From: Liolophura sinensis
Taxonomy: Eukaryota > Mollusca > Polyplacophora > Chitonida > Chitonidae
DNA length: 64,000 bases
NCBI RefSeq assembly: GCF_032854445.1
Contig: NC_088301.1
Span: 47,301,116 to 47,365,115 of the forward strand
Reading direction: 5' to 3'
Each line of letters starts with the position of its first letter. Within the stretch, counting starts at the first letter, position 1. The notes under the pieces are model-generated. The model was given only the letters and a program-made list of their open reading frames with translations, did no database searches and was not told where the DNA came from. Positions 37,034-50,600 of the stretch are shown here, piece by piece. A program made the position numbers and the translations under genes.

Positions 37034-40000
37034 ATGATGGAAGTGCTGGCATCTTCTCAATCTGGAGAGATCACGCCGAAAGACCATGGCGCGTTTTGTA
37101 AGTTCTAGCCACTGTTGCAGTGCTATCTCAAGACAACAAAATAATCATGTACCTAATTCAACAACGTTAAATGTACTACCTCCATATTTTATATTTCTTA
37201 GATTCGAGTCGACCGACAACGAAAATGTAAGAATGTTAGGAGGCAGATCATGTAACTCGCTGAATTAATCACCAAATATTTTATGTTCAGTTTATATCGT
37301 TAAAGGGATAAAGGAATGGCTATGGCAATTTAATAACTGTTAAATTAATAACATAATAACCACTTCAGCAGTAACGCAGCCGTATTGTGGCGAATCTTGC
37401 ATGAGAGCAGTCCAGTGCCACTGGATTCAATTCAGTCATTTTAATTGTGAGATACTTCGTTTGTGAACAAATTATAGTTCATTTGATCCTCAGTGGTTGT
37501 ATGTTTGAAGGTCTGGCAGCAACTTGTGGATGGTCGTGGGTTTCCCTGAGCCAGATTTCATCCCACCATAATGCTGGCCGCAGTCATATCAGTCAAATAT
37601 TATTGAGTATGGTGTAAAACGCTAATCAAATAAATAAATTGTTCATTTGGTGAAATTTAAGTAGACTGACTCTTGGTTATGCCATACGCCTCAACCCAGT
37701 CAGTGTGCTGGGTCTACATATATGTTTGTGCCTCCTGGTCATTCAAGAAAGTGTTTGTCCCATCTTATTAAAGGGAACAACATTATTACAATTTCTAAAA
37801 CTGTAAAGAAGAAGAAAAAAAAATCCTGTAACAGTACATTAGTGGGTGAGTGAGTGCTTGGGGTTTAACATTGTACTCAACAATTTTTCAGTCATATGAC
37901 CACAACGGAGTGCTTGTAATGTGTCTCCTTGTTGCAAGACTGATTCCATCCCTCTTTTATCTAGTGCTGCTTCACTGAGACGACTTAGCGAAGACAAGTA
38001 AGCTGCCTCACCTAAGCCATTATAAAAATACGAGTCGGTGTGTCATTGCACTATCCTCTTAATGCTGAATGCCAAGCAAGAAAGTTACATCTTCCTCTTT
38101 CATGGTCATGGGTTTGACCCAACCCAGGATCTACCGACTCTAAAACGGAAGCTCGATCTACCGAGCTACATTAGTATAAGCTGTATATGACATAAGAACT
38201 TTGCCTAATAAATTTTTGTTTTTTGTCAAAATAAGGATACAGCTTTCAAGGTATGTAATTTCCACCATCGGCCAATATCGGCAGTTGACATGCAGCAGCT
38301 GCTATGTTTTCAGTGGACAGAAATGAGACCTCTGCATTCGTCACCAATTGACATGGTTATCCTACACAGATTTTTACATAACCATATTTTCAGTAATAAT
38401 GTAATTTTTTGTTCATATTATACTGCTTTTCCGTATTTTGTAGTGACTGCAGAGTTTCCTCTTCACAGAGCTGCAGCAGGAGGATGTGATGAAGTGATTA
38501 AATACTTGATTGGTAAAGGATATGATGTTAACATGCCAAATTTTGATCTGATGAGACCACTTCATGAGGCTTGTCTAAACGGTCACGTATCAAGTGTAAT
38601 GTTGCTGATATCTTCTGGGGCAGAGGTAAATAACTTTTTTTTTCTTAAAGCGGAATGGACATTTGAAAATAACATTTTTATGGTTTGTTTGTGATTACAT
38701 ATTGGTGTCAATCATCTTTATAATCTCAATAATTTTATTGAGGATGTTGTTCATGTCAGATAAACAACAGGGGAAAGACCAAGTTCAAGCACAAATAAAT
38801 TTAGGGTATTATTATGCATAGGCGATGTACCAAGAGATCTCCTTTCCTCCTTAAACAAATATCAATAAAATCATGAAAACTCTATTTACAAATAACTTTT
38901 CACACTCACATTTAAAGTTTATATTATTTCTGTGTTTCTCACCCTTTAATTTATTCTACATTGTATACATGTATTTAGAATGTAACTGTGGGCAATAGGA
39001 TTCTTGGACTAGGACAAGAGGAATCCAGGACAAAAGCCCCAGCAGACAAAAGCCCTGCGAAAAATAGCCCCAAGGACAAAAACCTTGACAGACAAAAACC
39101 CCAGCGGCCAAAAGCCACCTTCGCCTTATTTAACAAATAAAACATCTCCGACAGTCTAAAAAACATGATGTTAAATACGTACTGACAAGAATTACATATA
39201 TTGTGAGTTTGTTGCCATCAAAACGTGTTGGGCACTAGGGCTCAACAGATTTCTTCTTATAAACTCGTTTTCGAAATAATGTGGTCAAACTAATACTCTT
39301 ATGAAATGCTTTTTGTCAGACAAATATAAGTTTATTCCGCAAAGCATCTACCACTATACTCAGTTTGATTGGTTGAAAGTTTTCAGCATGGCAACACCTT
39401 GCGCATGCCATAATGTATGCTTTTTGAGTCAGTTTACAGGCACCATATACAGTTTTAGTTGTTCCCTGTAACAGATGTATTTGAAAATATAAATTATTTA
39501 GAAATTTGAACCAAACCTCATTTTCGTTTAAATGAAAAATATTATTTTGGAATATAAAAAAGAATACAAAATCAATATTTATTTTTGTAAGTTTCTGTGT
39601 AATTTTTGTTTTATAAGTACCACATGGATGTATATGGTCTAATACTAATTATTCGTGGTCATAATTTAGCAAATTGCAAAAGCTGACAAATTGACAAAAG
39701 GTGAAAGTTCAAAACCCAATAATAAAATATCCATTTGATAATAGCGCAATTGTTGCCACAAACAGAAAAAAAATTGATTTTGACTGCATTGTTTTTGTTC
39801 TGAGTGTTTTTATTTCATGATTTGATGTACACCAATGGACATATAAGCCTTTATGGCTAAAATTATCTCGCTGAAATGATATCCAGCAGTGAAAGAAGCA
39901 GTAAAAAAGGCAAGTTTCATTTCTTTTGTTTTCTGAGGACAAAACAATCCCTGCTACAAGTATTTGGAATCAACCATAGTCTACATGGTCTTGAGAGAAA

Positions 40001-42706
40001 TCAGCTCTTTCCGATTTAGAGCCATGCAAACACAAACCATTTCGTCAACAGATTACATGCTAGGTTAAAATCTGAAACATCACTTCAGGTCGAAAGTTTC
40101 AATTTTTCTCTAAGAAGCTATCAACATTTGTCATTCACCATATACTTACATATACTTAATACTGATCGAGGGGCTTTCTTCGCCAGGTTTTTCATCGGCG
40201 AGGTTTTTATCCACTGGGGCTTTTGTTCATCTCCAGGGTGAGACGTCTACTAAATTAGCATATTGTAGTTGTGCATAATTGATTAAGCATATATTAATTA
40301 CTGAGTTTTGGTGGAAAAGCTACATAGATTGATTTTCTCAACAACAGATAAAGTTAATGGCCTACTCCTTGAGAAAGGTTTTTTTATGCATCTATTTTCA
40401 GGTAAATGTGAGGAATATTGATGGCTCAACTCCCCTGTGTGATGCTAGCTGCCATGGCAATGTTGACATTGTCAAATTATTGTTGGACAATGGAGCAGAC
40501 GTTAATCCAGTTATCTCAACTGTTACACCTCCTCTTCATGAAGCCATCCTAAGAGGTATTAATGTTATACATGTACTTGTACATATTGAGCACAGGGGCG
40601 TAGCGTGAATCATCACCGGAAGGGGGGGGGGTGCAGATTGGACAAGAGCGGAACAACAATCAGAGGGCGGCCCCAAAAGTTCCGGGATATTAGATTGCCG
40701 GAGAGAGAATCTCAGTGATTTCGAAGTGTTTCGAATGCAGATTTGGCCAATGTGTACACATTCATTTTTACATTAAAAAAAAAAAAACAAACCCAAAAAA
40801 CAACTCAAGTTCAGCTTTGGTGGGGTTGAGAATCGGCTGTCCCTGAATAGTATTTATTGTCGTGCGTTCCAGAGTTACAAACAGTACGAGTGCTACAGCA
40901 AATATCTATGGAATGAATATTAGCACCCCCCAGCCTATGCCCCCTGGAGCAATGTCTAAAGTGCCTAGTTTATTAAATACCCAACTTACAGACAGGGCCA
41001 CCAGTAAAATTAAGAACCGTTGAAATCAACCACTGATATCCTGTGCTTAAATGTTTCCATAAGCCAGTATTTGCCTTCATAATGTATTAAACTGTTGACC
41101 ATACTGTAACTATTTACCATGGGTTTTTTGAAATATATCATGTTTATTGTCAGTATAGTACCAAAATAGAACATAATCACCAAATATTCAATATATTTTA
41201 CAGACAGATGTTTGTGGAACGTTATTAGCCAATCCCCACAGTATGGCTGAAATATTGCCACTGTGATATTAAGCCATAATCCAACATTCATTTTTACGTA
41301 AAGGTCACCATGATTGTGCACAGATGTTAATCGATGCTGGTTCTGAGGTCGATGTCAGTGATAACCACTTTGGAACACCTCTACATATAGCAGCATATAA
41401 GGGCTGTAGGATATGTGCAGAAATTTTGATTGGCGCTGGTAAGTAACTACAAACCTAAGTTTAGCTTTGACCTAGTCACTGGCAGTACTATAAGGTGACA
41501 GTTCAGTCAATTCTTTGACATGACCTTCAAATTTTTTTGACTCTTTATGATGCACTGCTACTCACTGATATTTGGCGACTTTCTTAAGAAAGAAGATATG
41601 AATTATTCTAGGCCACCCAAGGAATGTTTTTATCACAGGAGTATACATGGACGTGTAATGCCTATGCAGTTAGGAATAATCCAGGCCAGGCCAACCATAA
41701 ATTCAGATGTTGGAAAGAGACACATAATACACATAAAACACTGAGATTTGGTATTGTAGGTAACCTGATACCTCATTTTCTTTTTTTAGAGAATCAGGTA
41801 GCTTGGTGGTTAGGGACGAGTTCTGCAACAAAATAAATATTAAAAAAAATAAGAAAAAATAAAAAAAAGAAAATGGGGTCAGATTTAAATTTTGTGCTGA
41901 AAGAAAATTGTAGTTAACTAAATACACTTATTATAAAATTGATGATACCATTTTTAATGGTTTTAACACATTTTCAAAAATGTGACAAAATTTTTTCTCT
42001 AACCATACATAGCCAGAGGTGTCAGACGGTATACCTGATTTACATAACATTGTTGTTTTCATTTCTGCCATCATCAGGAGCCAATGTGAATGTGACAAAA
42101 CACCATCATAGCCCTCTTCATGATGTAGCCCGTCATAATGATGTGGCTTTCTTGTCCCTGATGCTGGAAGCAGGAGCTAACCAAAAGTATAAGAACAACA
42201 GGGGTTTTACAGCCAAGGACCTCCTTCCGCTTAACTCACCAGCACGCATATTTATGGATTGCTGGGAAGGTACAAGAGCATAATGCAAAGTTACCATCCC
42301 ATGTATAGAGAAACCTTCATCTGCCCCTATTTGAGAGAGATCGCAATTGTTTTGTAATTTACTATTTACTAACAATTAACTCCCGTCCACATTTTAGACA
42401 AAAAAAAATTGATTGAATTTTATTTTGTGTATATAGGAATGTCATGTAATGTGTTATAAAAACAATTCACTGATGTATGTTAGCATTGTACTTACATAGA
42501 AAATTGTTGATACTAAGCTAGGATTGATACTAAACATTTGAGTACTGTAAATTTCAAAATTTCACTTTGCAGTTTATCCAAGGTCCTTGATGTACTGGTG
42601 TCGTTGTGCTATTCGCAAAGCCATAGGAATGAAGAGGTTGCAGTGTGTTGAAGACCTTCAGCTACCAAGGACTTTGAAAGCACAGCTTAGGATGCGGTTT
42701 GGATGA
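37034..42706 (+). CDS. ASB13: Ankyrin-repeat and SOCS-box protein, ASB13-like
   Basis: Substrate-receptor subunit for a Cullin-5/Elongin B-C ubiquitin ligase in the known family. Six exons: 37034-37097, 38444-38625, 40402-40555, 41304-41438, 42078-42269, 42573-42706; 861 bp, 286 residues (human ASB13 is 278). The start MMEVLASSQSGEITPKDHGA was chosen because its phase matches exon 2; the nested ATGGCGCG start would be out of phase. Ankyrin repeats run from about residue 24 to 235 with typical TPLH cores (EFPLHRAAAGG, RPLHEACLNGH, TPLCDASCHGN, TPPLHEAILRG, TPLHIAAYKGC, SPLHDVARHND). RNIDGSTPLCDA is nearly identical to ASB13. The C-terminal SOCS box (about 243-286) has YPRSLMYWCRCAIRKAIG and LQLPRTLKAQL, i.e. 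an Elongin-binding BC box and a Cullin box with LP. ASB5, ASB9 and ASB11 are alternatives but match less well. Confidence 0.92.
37488..37637 (+). mobile_element. SINE 3' half in ASB13 intron 1
   Basis: Body and tail of the same SINE family: GGCAGCAACTTGTGGATGG, CACCATAATGCTGGCCGC, TTGAGTATGGTGTAAAACGC and AATCAAATAAATAAATT. Starts in the middle of the consensus; no head. Confidence 0.85.
37838..38165 (-). mobile_element. Second tRNA-related SINE family, GTGAGTGAGTGCTTGGGG end
   Basis: The plus-strand left end reads GTGAGTGAGTGCTTGGGGTT and continues TTTTTCAGTCATATGACCAC and AGTGCTGCTTCACTGAGACG. The right end is a tRNA-like head in reverse complement (CTAAAACGGAAGCTCGATCT, ACCGAGCTA). I recognise this layout from molluscan genomes. 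A short end of the same family occurs at 62994-63060. Confidence 0.75.
39011..40237. mobile_element. ~1.2-kb DNA element with inverted clusters of 16-18-bp repeats
   Basis: The left cluster (39011-39122) holds about six tandem units of the form GACAAAAGCCCCAGC. The right cluster (40166-40237) holds about four units of the inverted form GGGGCTTTTGTTCATC. Clustered subterminal repeats facing inward are a transposase-binding layout seen in non-autonomous DNA transposons. No transposase frame was found inside. Located in ASB13 intron 2. Exact ends and superfamily not determined. Confidence 0.7.
40593..40946. mobile_element. Small DNA element with CAGGGGCGTAGC-type inverted ends
   Basis: The left end reads CAGGGGCGTAGCGTGAATC followed by a G tract. 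The right end, read inverted, is CAGGGGGCATAGGCTGGGGG. GAGCA flanks both ends (40588-40592, 40947-40951). The terminal sequence recalls hAT-like MITEs, but the apparent 5-bp duplication is shorter than the 8 bp usual for hAT. It begins 37 bases after the exon 3 donor of the ASB13-like gene. Confidence 0.65.
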
Positions 42707-45700
42707 TCATTCCTTTGTATCAGTTGCTGTTTGCACTGATACCCAGGGATATGAGTGACTGATATAACAGTTTATTTTGTGTCTCAGTGTGAAATTACAA
42801 AAGATGTGATTGTCTTCTTCATGGAACATTTAGCATTCCTCAGTGGACTGACATGAAACTCAAGGGGTATGATCTGATGTACAGTAGTGTATCTGTGGTT
42901 GAAACTACAGTTTAATGATGTGATAAGCAATAATACTTGTATACTATAGAGGTAGAATAGAAGGCGACACAACTTGGGCTGAGTGGTCAATGTACTTTTC
43001 TGACACAGCAAGGTTGTAGTATTGAGCACAAAGTAGTCAGTGCGCAGAGTACATAGGCTTAATTTCATCTAACAGCTCTGTTTAAAGATGTATGGCTCCC
43101 CCTACTAGTACTAAGGGAGACTACCTTTGTCGTTCATGATAAGTTTCTGCTTCATGGCAGTGAGTTGAAATGTGGTGCGTGACTGCATACAAATCAAGCC
43201 ATTTTTGCCATTATGGTGAATTTTGGATATAGAATTGAAACTTGGTACATAGCTTCATAACATGTGATGAGTATCAGATCAGGTTCAAGTTTTGAGCTGT
43301 TTTGGACTAAGCTGACAGTTTTCAAAAACAGTTGGTACAGGTAGTTAGAGTGTGTGACCATATGAGTGATCTCCTCTTACCAGAAAATGTATCCTTTAGC
43401 TGGATAAATATTGTTGTCTTATATATGTTTAATCTTCTGATACTGTAAAGGTCCTATCGATGTGATTAAAACACCCTATTGATTCACAGATATGACTTTT
43501 TTACATCTTTGTTGTGCGCAGTTATTAAATTTTTAAAGAGTGGATGACGGAGTCCTCATAGAGACAAATCGCGCTATGCCAGTACTCGTGTTGTGCCTCC
43601 TTCTATTCTACCTATAGAATCTATAGTATATATCAAGGTTGGTCAAAGAAAAGTAACAGGTGTGTTTCGAGCTATAAAGTCAACTGCTTATAGATGGAAA
43701 AGAAGAGACGTGTAGTACTTGTGTGATAGTAAATGAGAGTTGAATGATTCAGGGATGTGGTTTAAACATCTCTTAGCAGGTATGGCTTAGATTGTTGAAT
43801 AGATGTAATGTGTTCTCATTTATATGTATTATATCTTTACCTCTTCTTTGTTGAACAAAAAAAAAATAGGCTTTTGCTGGATGCATTGGTCTTCTGTGTT
43901 ATATGAATTGGCCCCGAAATGGGTGATTTTTGTTTGAATGGGCAAATAAAGGTCATCACAGAATACATATGGTGCTGAAAATGGCCTTTTTCCCAGTAAG
44001 ATATCATCCTAGCTTCCCAAAAACCCTCAAATCACCTTTCTGAGATTAACAGAACTCTCTGATTTCGTCAAAATGAGTAACTTACTCATGGACTTGTTAT
44101 TGGTCAAACAGATCTATAAAAGGCCTGTACAAAGGGGGGTGGTGGTGGTTGGGGGGTACTTAGCCCCAAAAGATTCATGGAATTATTATGCAGATCTGAG
44201 TGTCCACTGCTGAAACATCTTCATAATGAATTACATTAATGAATTGTGATGAAAGGATACCATGTTTTGATGGGATATATCTAGAAAATTGTGGAATCCT
44301 AGGTTTTTACATTCAAATTTCCAATGTATGACCCCTATCTGTGACTTCCTCTTAGCCTAATTGGTTAGTCACAGGTTGAGGTACGTCATCGTTGAACATA
44401 CAAATGTGGATGGATTTAATTTTAAGTAGTTATAAGTGTAAGGAGACATAACAAAATGTGATATATAGAGTTCTATTTTGCCTAGTTAAGACATTTTGCA
44501 GCTCTCACATGTCTGAATGAATGATAATGGTTTTCTGTAATGTAGGCTAATTCACAGAAGGTTGATGCATACTCCTTACAGTGGTCATTTTACATCACAG
44601 CGACAGCTAGCAGAATGTGAAGAGAAATGTTGAAGTGCCAGCTGTTGTTGTTCATGGTGATCTAACAGGAAGTGATGTCAGAAAACAAAAACCATCTCAA
44701 CCAGTTCTTTGAAAAACACTTTGAATACAAGCGCATTATTTTTATCTCAGTTTTGCACATCATGAACCTAATGGAAACCTGAAACAATTTTATCAATAAA
44801 TGCTGATTATAGACCCACTGAAGAGCATCAGCAGTGAAAGTCCATTCAAACTTCACAGGTTGCCAAGGCCAAGCTTGTCTAGTGTTGGCAGTGATGTAAA
44901 GCGAGCATAGAGAGCAGCACATGGACTACAAAGAATAAGAAATCAAAATCCATGACAAAGATACCTGCATTAGCATGACATGGCATGAAGACTTCATTTT
45001 ATCTGTGTCCCTTATTAACAATACATTAACAATAATGAACATAAGACTATGGTTATGTTTTCAACAGTTCATGTTCAAAAGTTTAAATACATGAGTTCAT
45101 GTATAAAGTGATCCACAAGCTGGGTGTTGATTGCTTAAGAAAACACTGAGAAACAATATTTCCATGCACATACGCTAGAGAATACATGATAACATATATA
45201 GGACAGTAGCTACAACAGTTGGTGATATGACCAGAAGGTAACAAATTATTAAGGTGTCAACAACTTAACAGTACTTTACTAAGTAATACTGTAAAGGACT
45301 AAATGACTAAACTCTTAGGATATGAAACTAAACTTATGAATAATTATTAATATGCCATATATTTTGGCAATAAACAAAGTATTCAGGTACCTGCGAGTCT
45401 GTGTCAAAAATATTTTGTGATTACCAAATTATGTTTTAGGTGATATTAGATATAGTAATGATCTGTCTGTAAACATAACTTTTCTTGCTAAAGATGTAGA
45501 CATATTGGCTGAGCCGTGTTAATTGAGCAGCCAGTAATGTGAGCTGTCTAAAAATGGTGGGTAGAACAAATACTTTAGTAAAATGAGAAAACATGAGCTC
45601 ATGTATCAGCACTTGTTTGCTGATTTGTGATAAATAATGCAAGTTCTCATTTATGACATACTCTGAAGTAAGAAACTATGTTTTATGAAAATTTAAATGT

Positions 45701-47604
45701 GCATTGATGTGTTTATTTTTGTAAATGTACCATTATATAACATTTAACATGTATGCCACATCTAAGTATTGAGCGAAGTGGAGGTCGATTTGTAATTCTA
45801 AGCATCTGGGCGTAACGTTTTTGGTCTATGTCGTACATAAACTTTTGACCAAATCTTGCAATTGTGACCAACTGGCACAAGCAATCGTAGATCGACAGAA
45901 CTCTGTACAAATGGATGCTTGGAGTCAGAGAGAAGTAGAACATGTTCAATTTTGAGCAACTGCTCAGTTGCCAGTGATTGCAAACCCATGTAGATCACCT
46001 AAGACCAGTGCCAGATCTGAGGCTCTCAGCTGCTTTCCAAAACCCAGTTGCCCCAAGGCACAAGGTCGATCTACGCCTGGTTTAATGTGCACAGTTGCTT
46101 TCATGCTGTGTCTATGTTAGCAGTTAACAGAAAAAAAAACCCCCAAAAATCTAAGAAAACATGAATATAAAAATTTAGATGAGTGATAATTCAGGAAAAT
46201 AATAGTTGGACTTCAACACAGGCAATTGATGTTTTTTTTTTTTTTCACAATCTTAATTCTATCATTAAGACTAACAAGAAAATCCCACATCTGAATAAGA
46301 GCAAAGCTTCAAGTAGAGGTTGAAGAAGACCTGATTTAGCAATAGCAATAAGTTAATGTTTTCTGTAAACGTTCTTTCATCTCTATGTGTCCAAAATGAA
46401 ATGGACACTGAAAACTCAAAAGATCTGATTTTTGTGAAATGTAACAAAAGAGCATTGCATAATATTGCACAATATTCAAGGGGAAAATGAACAGTACAGA
46501 AAAAACAATAAAACAGAGAAGAAAAAAAAACCAATACTTCATTACATATATTCCTAGAGTGCAGCTGTTTTAAGATGCAACATTACACAGCCTCTTGATG
46601 CTTGAGAAAAGTCAACATTTGCATGATCACATTCTGGTATGTGACTTTGCAGACGAAAACATTAAAGAAAAAAAAATGAAAGTTTTTAATTTTTGAGTTT
46701 ATATTTGATGTATATACATTATTTACACACATCTACAAGGCTATTAATACACTGTATTACAAATTTTCTTTCTGTACATATGACACAGGGGTTGATATAA
46801 TATAAAATCTCATGCAAACTCCTTGCAAAAACAACTCGAGAGGTAAGAGTGAGTGCTAAAGTGACGTGGTTCGGCTTCAGTATATTTCTACTTCACAAAA
46901 TGAAGTAACAAACATAGCACTTGGTAAAAGCCAATTATTGCTGCGTTCAGCTTGTGTTACATGGTAATACACCTGACCTTCCCTCATCTTGTTCAATGTA
47001 CAAAAAAAAGATAATCCATAACTACAGTCAAGCCATTCCCAATATATATACTCTTTCCCAACAAAAAACATCTGATTTTAATTGTCAAATCGCATGATAT
47101 TACCAAAAATAACCGAGACAAATACATAGGGTCAGAGCCACCAAGTTTCAGTTTCATTTTCCACGAGTAAACTTTAGGAACGAAATGGAAAGAATACTTT
47201 GGGTTGATAAACTAGTTAGAACAGTATTACATGTATACATTTAAACACCGGCTCTGTGTGTTTACACAGATTTCTGTGAACACACTGGAATCACCAATTC
47301 CAGTGGGCTCCTCCTTCATTTCTCTTTTGGGTATTAATGTTTACTGCAATGATAAGAGCAAGGAAGGCATGTTGCATCTGAGCAATGCATTCACTCTTCT
47401 ATGTGTAAAAGAGCACATGAAGGTACCTTACAACACGCCTCTTAAAGATATCCATCATGGCATATTTACCAAACAAGATAAGGGAAGGATAACTTGAACA
47501 CAGCAACAAAATAACTTTGTCTAGTATCAGCCACAGGGTAAGTAAGAAGATGTGGTGTGTGGTCGGCTGGTGTCTTAATGGTATCAAAGCGGCAGATCCT
47601 GAGA
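42707..47604. other. Convergent intergenic region, ASB13-like and NET1-like 3' ends
   Basis: Holds both 3' UTRs. AATAAA at 43945-43950 (plus) is a good candidate end for the ASB13-like mRNA; another lies near 45369. For the minus-strand NET1 gene, TTTAAT at 46685 and TTTATT at 45712 would read ATTAAA and AATAAA. No other gene was recognised. Confidence 0.45.
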
Positions 47605-50600
47605 TCAAAGAGGCACCTCCTCCTGAACAATTGGACACTGCTTCACATTGGCCTCCACTAGGGCTCTGTTCAACCACTGAAGCCACTGCCTTTTGTCATG
47701 TTCATCGTGTGCCAGCAACGTGTGAGCTTGGCCATCCTTCGGCGATCTAAAGGATACCCTCAAAACGTTCTTAGCTGTACAGAAAAACAATAGAGATCCA
47801 CAGAAACCATTTAACAAAGTAAAAAAGGAAGAATTACTTAGGAAAACTTTCTGAACGTAGGACGATTGGAAGGTTATGAAATTAGGCATGGAATTTTGTG
47901 ATTACAGTTACAGTGGCGCCTGGCCATGCCATGAGTTTAGTGTGTAAAATTACGATGCACTTGTCTACTGTAAATAATCATTCAATTTGCTTTATCACTG
48001 CAAAATCAGAAGAATTTTGTTGCAGTGGTAAAACATTGTGTCCCTTTAAATATGATTTCAACAAATGAAGTATCATCAAATGAAATCTTTGTAATTTTGA
48101 AAAAATTTGAAGAAATCTTCCAATATGAAACAAAAATCAAAGAAATCCTCCACAAAATATGAAGGAAAAATAGAATGTTTCCAAGGTGAGAGCTTCAATA
48201 CCTGCTGTGCCTTTGCCAAAGTTACTTCGGAAAGATCCCATCTTCACCTCTCCATCTTTCAAATCCTCCACTACAAGATCCTCGATGGGGATTGGCTGGC
48301 GGTAGACCTGGAAACACTGTCGTCCATTCTGACTGGTCGACCGTGTCACCACCAAGATCTTGTCAAATAACATCAAATGCAGTTTCTGTCAAAAGAAAAA
48401 AAGTTTTAGTTGTTCCACTAACTCTGTCAGAATAATTACACACTTCAAATTTATTTAAAATATGATTACTTTCATCATACAGTAGACTGCTAAATATCAG
48501 CTTCTGAAGCTATCATACTGATGACTTAAACAGATTAAACTTACTGTTCCTTTGTTATTTTTCAGCACTCCACAGCAAGTAAGAGAGGTTGATTCTTCTA
48601 TCAAAGGATGTCTCTGAAATGTGTCAAGTGGGAAAAGAACACCATTAGTCAGATGTAGAAACACTAACATCAGCCTTCTTCCTTTGACAGTTGCCTTTTA
48701 ATAACTGCTGTATACATGCTTATGCAGCAGGACAATTCTCTTGATCAAGAAACCAAAGCTATTTATCTTCTTATCTATATTTCTTGTTTTGTGAACACAA
48801 GTCACATTTTATACGAGCGGTCAAGCATGGATTTCTGAACAGAACCAACACTTTCTGAAGTAAACATTGGCGCAGTCACGAATGAAGCATGGGTAGAAGA
48901 GATGAAAGATGGATTGCCAACACTCACCTGATCATCATATAGGTAGAGTAAGGCACATTTGTAGAACTGGCATTTCGTCTCCCCAGCTCTTCTATCAGCT
49001 TTACCTATCACCTCCTCCACAGCAATTATCTGTGATTGGAAAAGAGAAAAAAATGTAAGTACCCCCTGGAAATGTCATGCAAGAATGTAATAAATTCAGA
49101 TATACAATGTATTTACATACGAATATAATCAAAGTATGCACTGTTTCATACCAGTTTACTGGAAAATATTGGTCACAGCATAGAAACAGATGCAACACTA
49201 TGGAACTATTATCACAGTGGTTGAGACTTGGACTCATTCACAATTCATAACGTCATTTTTCATTAAAAAAAACAGAATTAAAGCGAGACTTTACATGATT
49301 TGATCAGAATTGTAATGCAACACGCATTATAAAGTTTTACAAAATGTATTAACATTTTAATACAATGTACTACACATTTTAGACCAAGTATTTTCAGAAA
49401 GAGTAAAATTTGGGCTGTACATGGAAACTATAGACATTTGATTAGCCATCACTGATCTTTTCCCCAATTAGCAGTATAGCCTCTTTAATATGTCTAGTTG
49501 TTCACATGAAAGAGTGAACACACTTACTGCATCTTCCAAATATGCCAAGTCTCTGTGCTCCTTTGGGGTCTGCAATTGAAAAAATTAAAGAGTTTTGAAC
49601 AAAATTGTTTCTGAGCAATTTATACGATGTCTTCAACATGAAATCCAACATGTACTTTGGGACAACATGGGATCCGATTTTCTGTAAAAATTCGCTTTCA
49701 TTTACATGTATCCACAATAAAAAAAAGTTATGTTTATATAATATCACAAATGCTATTCATCCTCAAACTTGCAGTTCTGTGACCCAACATCTATATAATA
49801 AATCCTATAATTCCAGGGCAATTACAATTAGCTGATTACATAATAACATATGCATGAACAAGCAGGCCCTATAACACCCTTATATCAGTGTTTCATTTAT
49901 AGCATACTTAATGATCTAACATTAACAATAAAAGTTCTGTGAAATAAGAAGCTTTACAGAATTCATGGGAAAAAGATAAAAAAAAAAACAACAAAATGGA
50001 ACTAACATATTTATAGATGCTTTTCAAAAGTAATGGATACTTCATAAATCTGCCCCTTGCACCATCTGAAATAAAACAAAGACTATCATTAACCTTTGAC
50101 ATGAACAGAACTCTTAGTATGTGAATGACAACTCTTGATCAACCAGCAATGAAAAAATTACAAAAACATCACGTTCTTTGTATTAATCAATTAAGACTGG
50201 ACACACTGTATTTCTTTTTACCACAGTAAAAAAAATATGGAGAACCTACAAAATCATGTCATATATACGTACTTCCAGACAAAACTCTTTGTTCCACTCA
50301 CCAAGAAGACTCCAAAGGTCCAGTTTTCTGCTGAAAGGGGACTCCATGCACCTCTGTAGGAAGTCATCCAGATCAGGATCAGTCCGTTTCTCGTCCAGCA
50401 GGGCTTTGGCAAACACCTGATTTGCACAGTACTCTATGTATGGCTTCAAACTGGGGGCCTAACAAAAGAGAAAGAAAATCGATGACACTGACATACAAAT
50501 CAATTCCTGACAACATTTTTACTCTACAATATGGTAAATTATTATGAAAATTTTACACCACTTGAACCCTCTTACTTTGTTGCATATACAGCCTTGTGGT

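Noticed and set aside
44662-44922. Minus-strand open frame of 86 residues in the convergent intergenic region
   Set aside because: No domain, splice context or codon pattern to support a gene.
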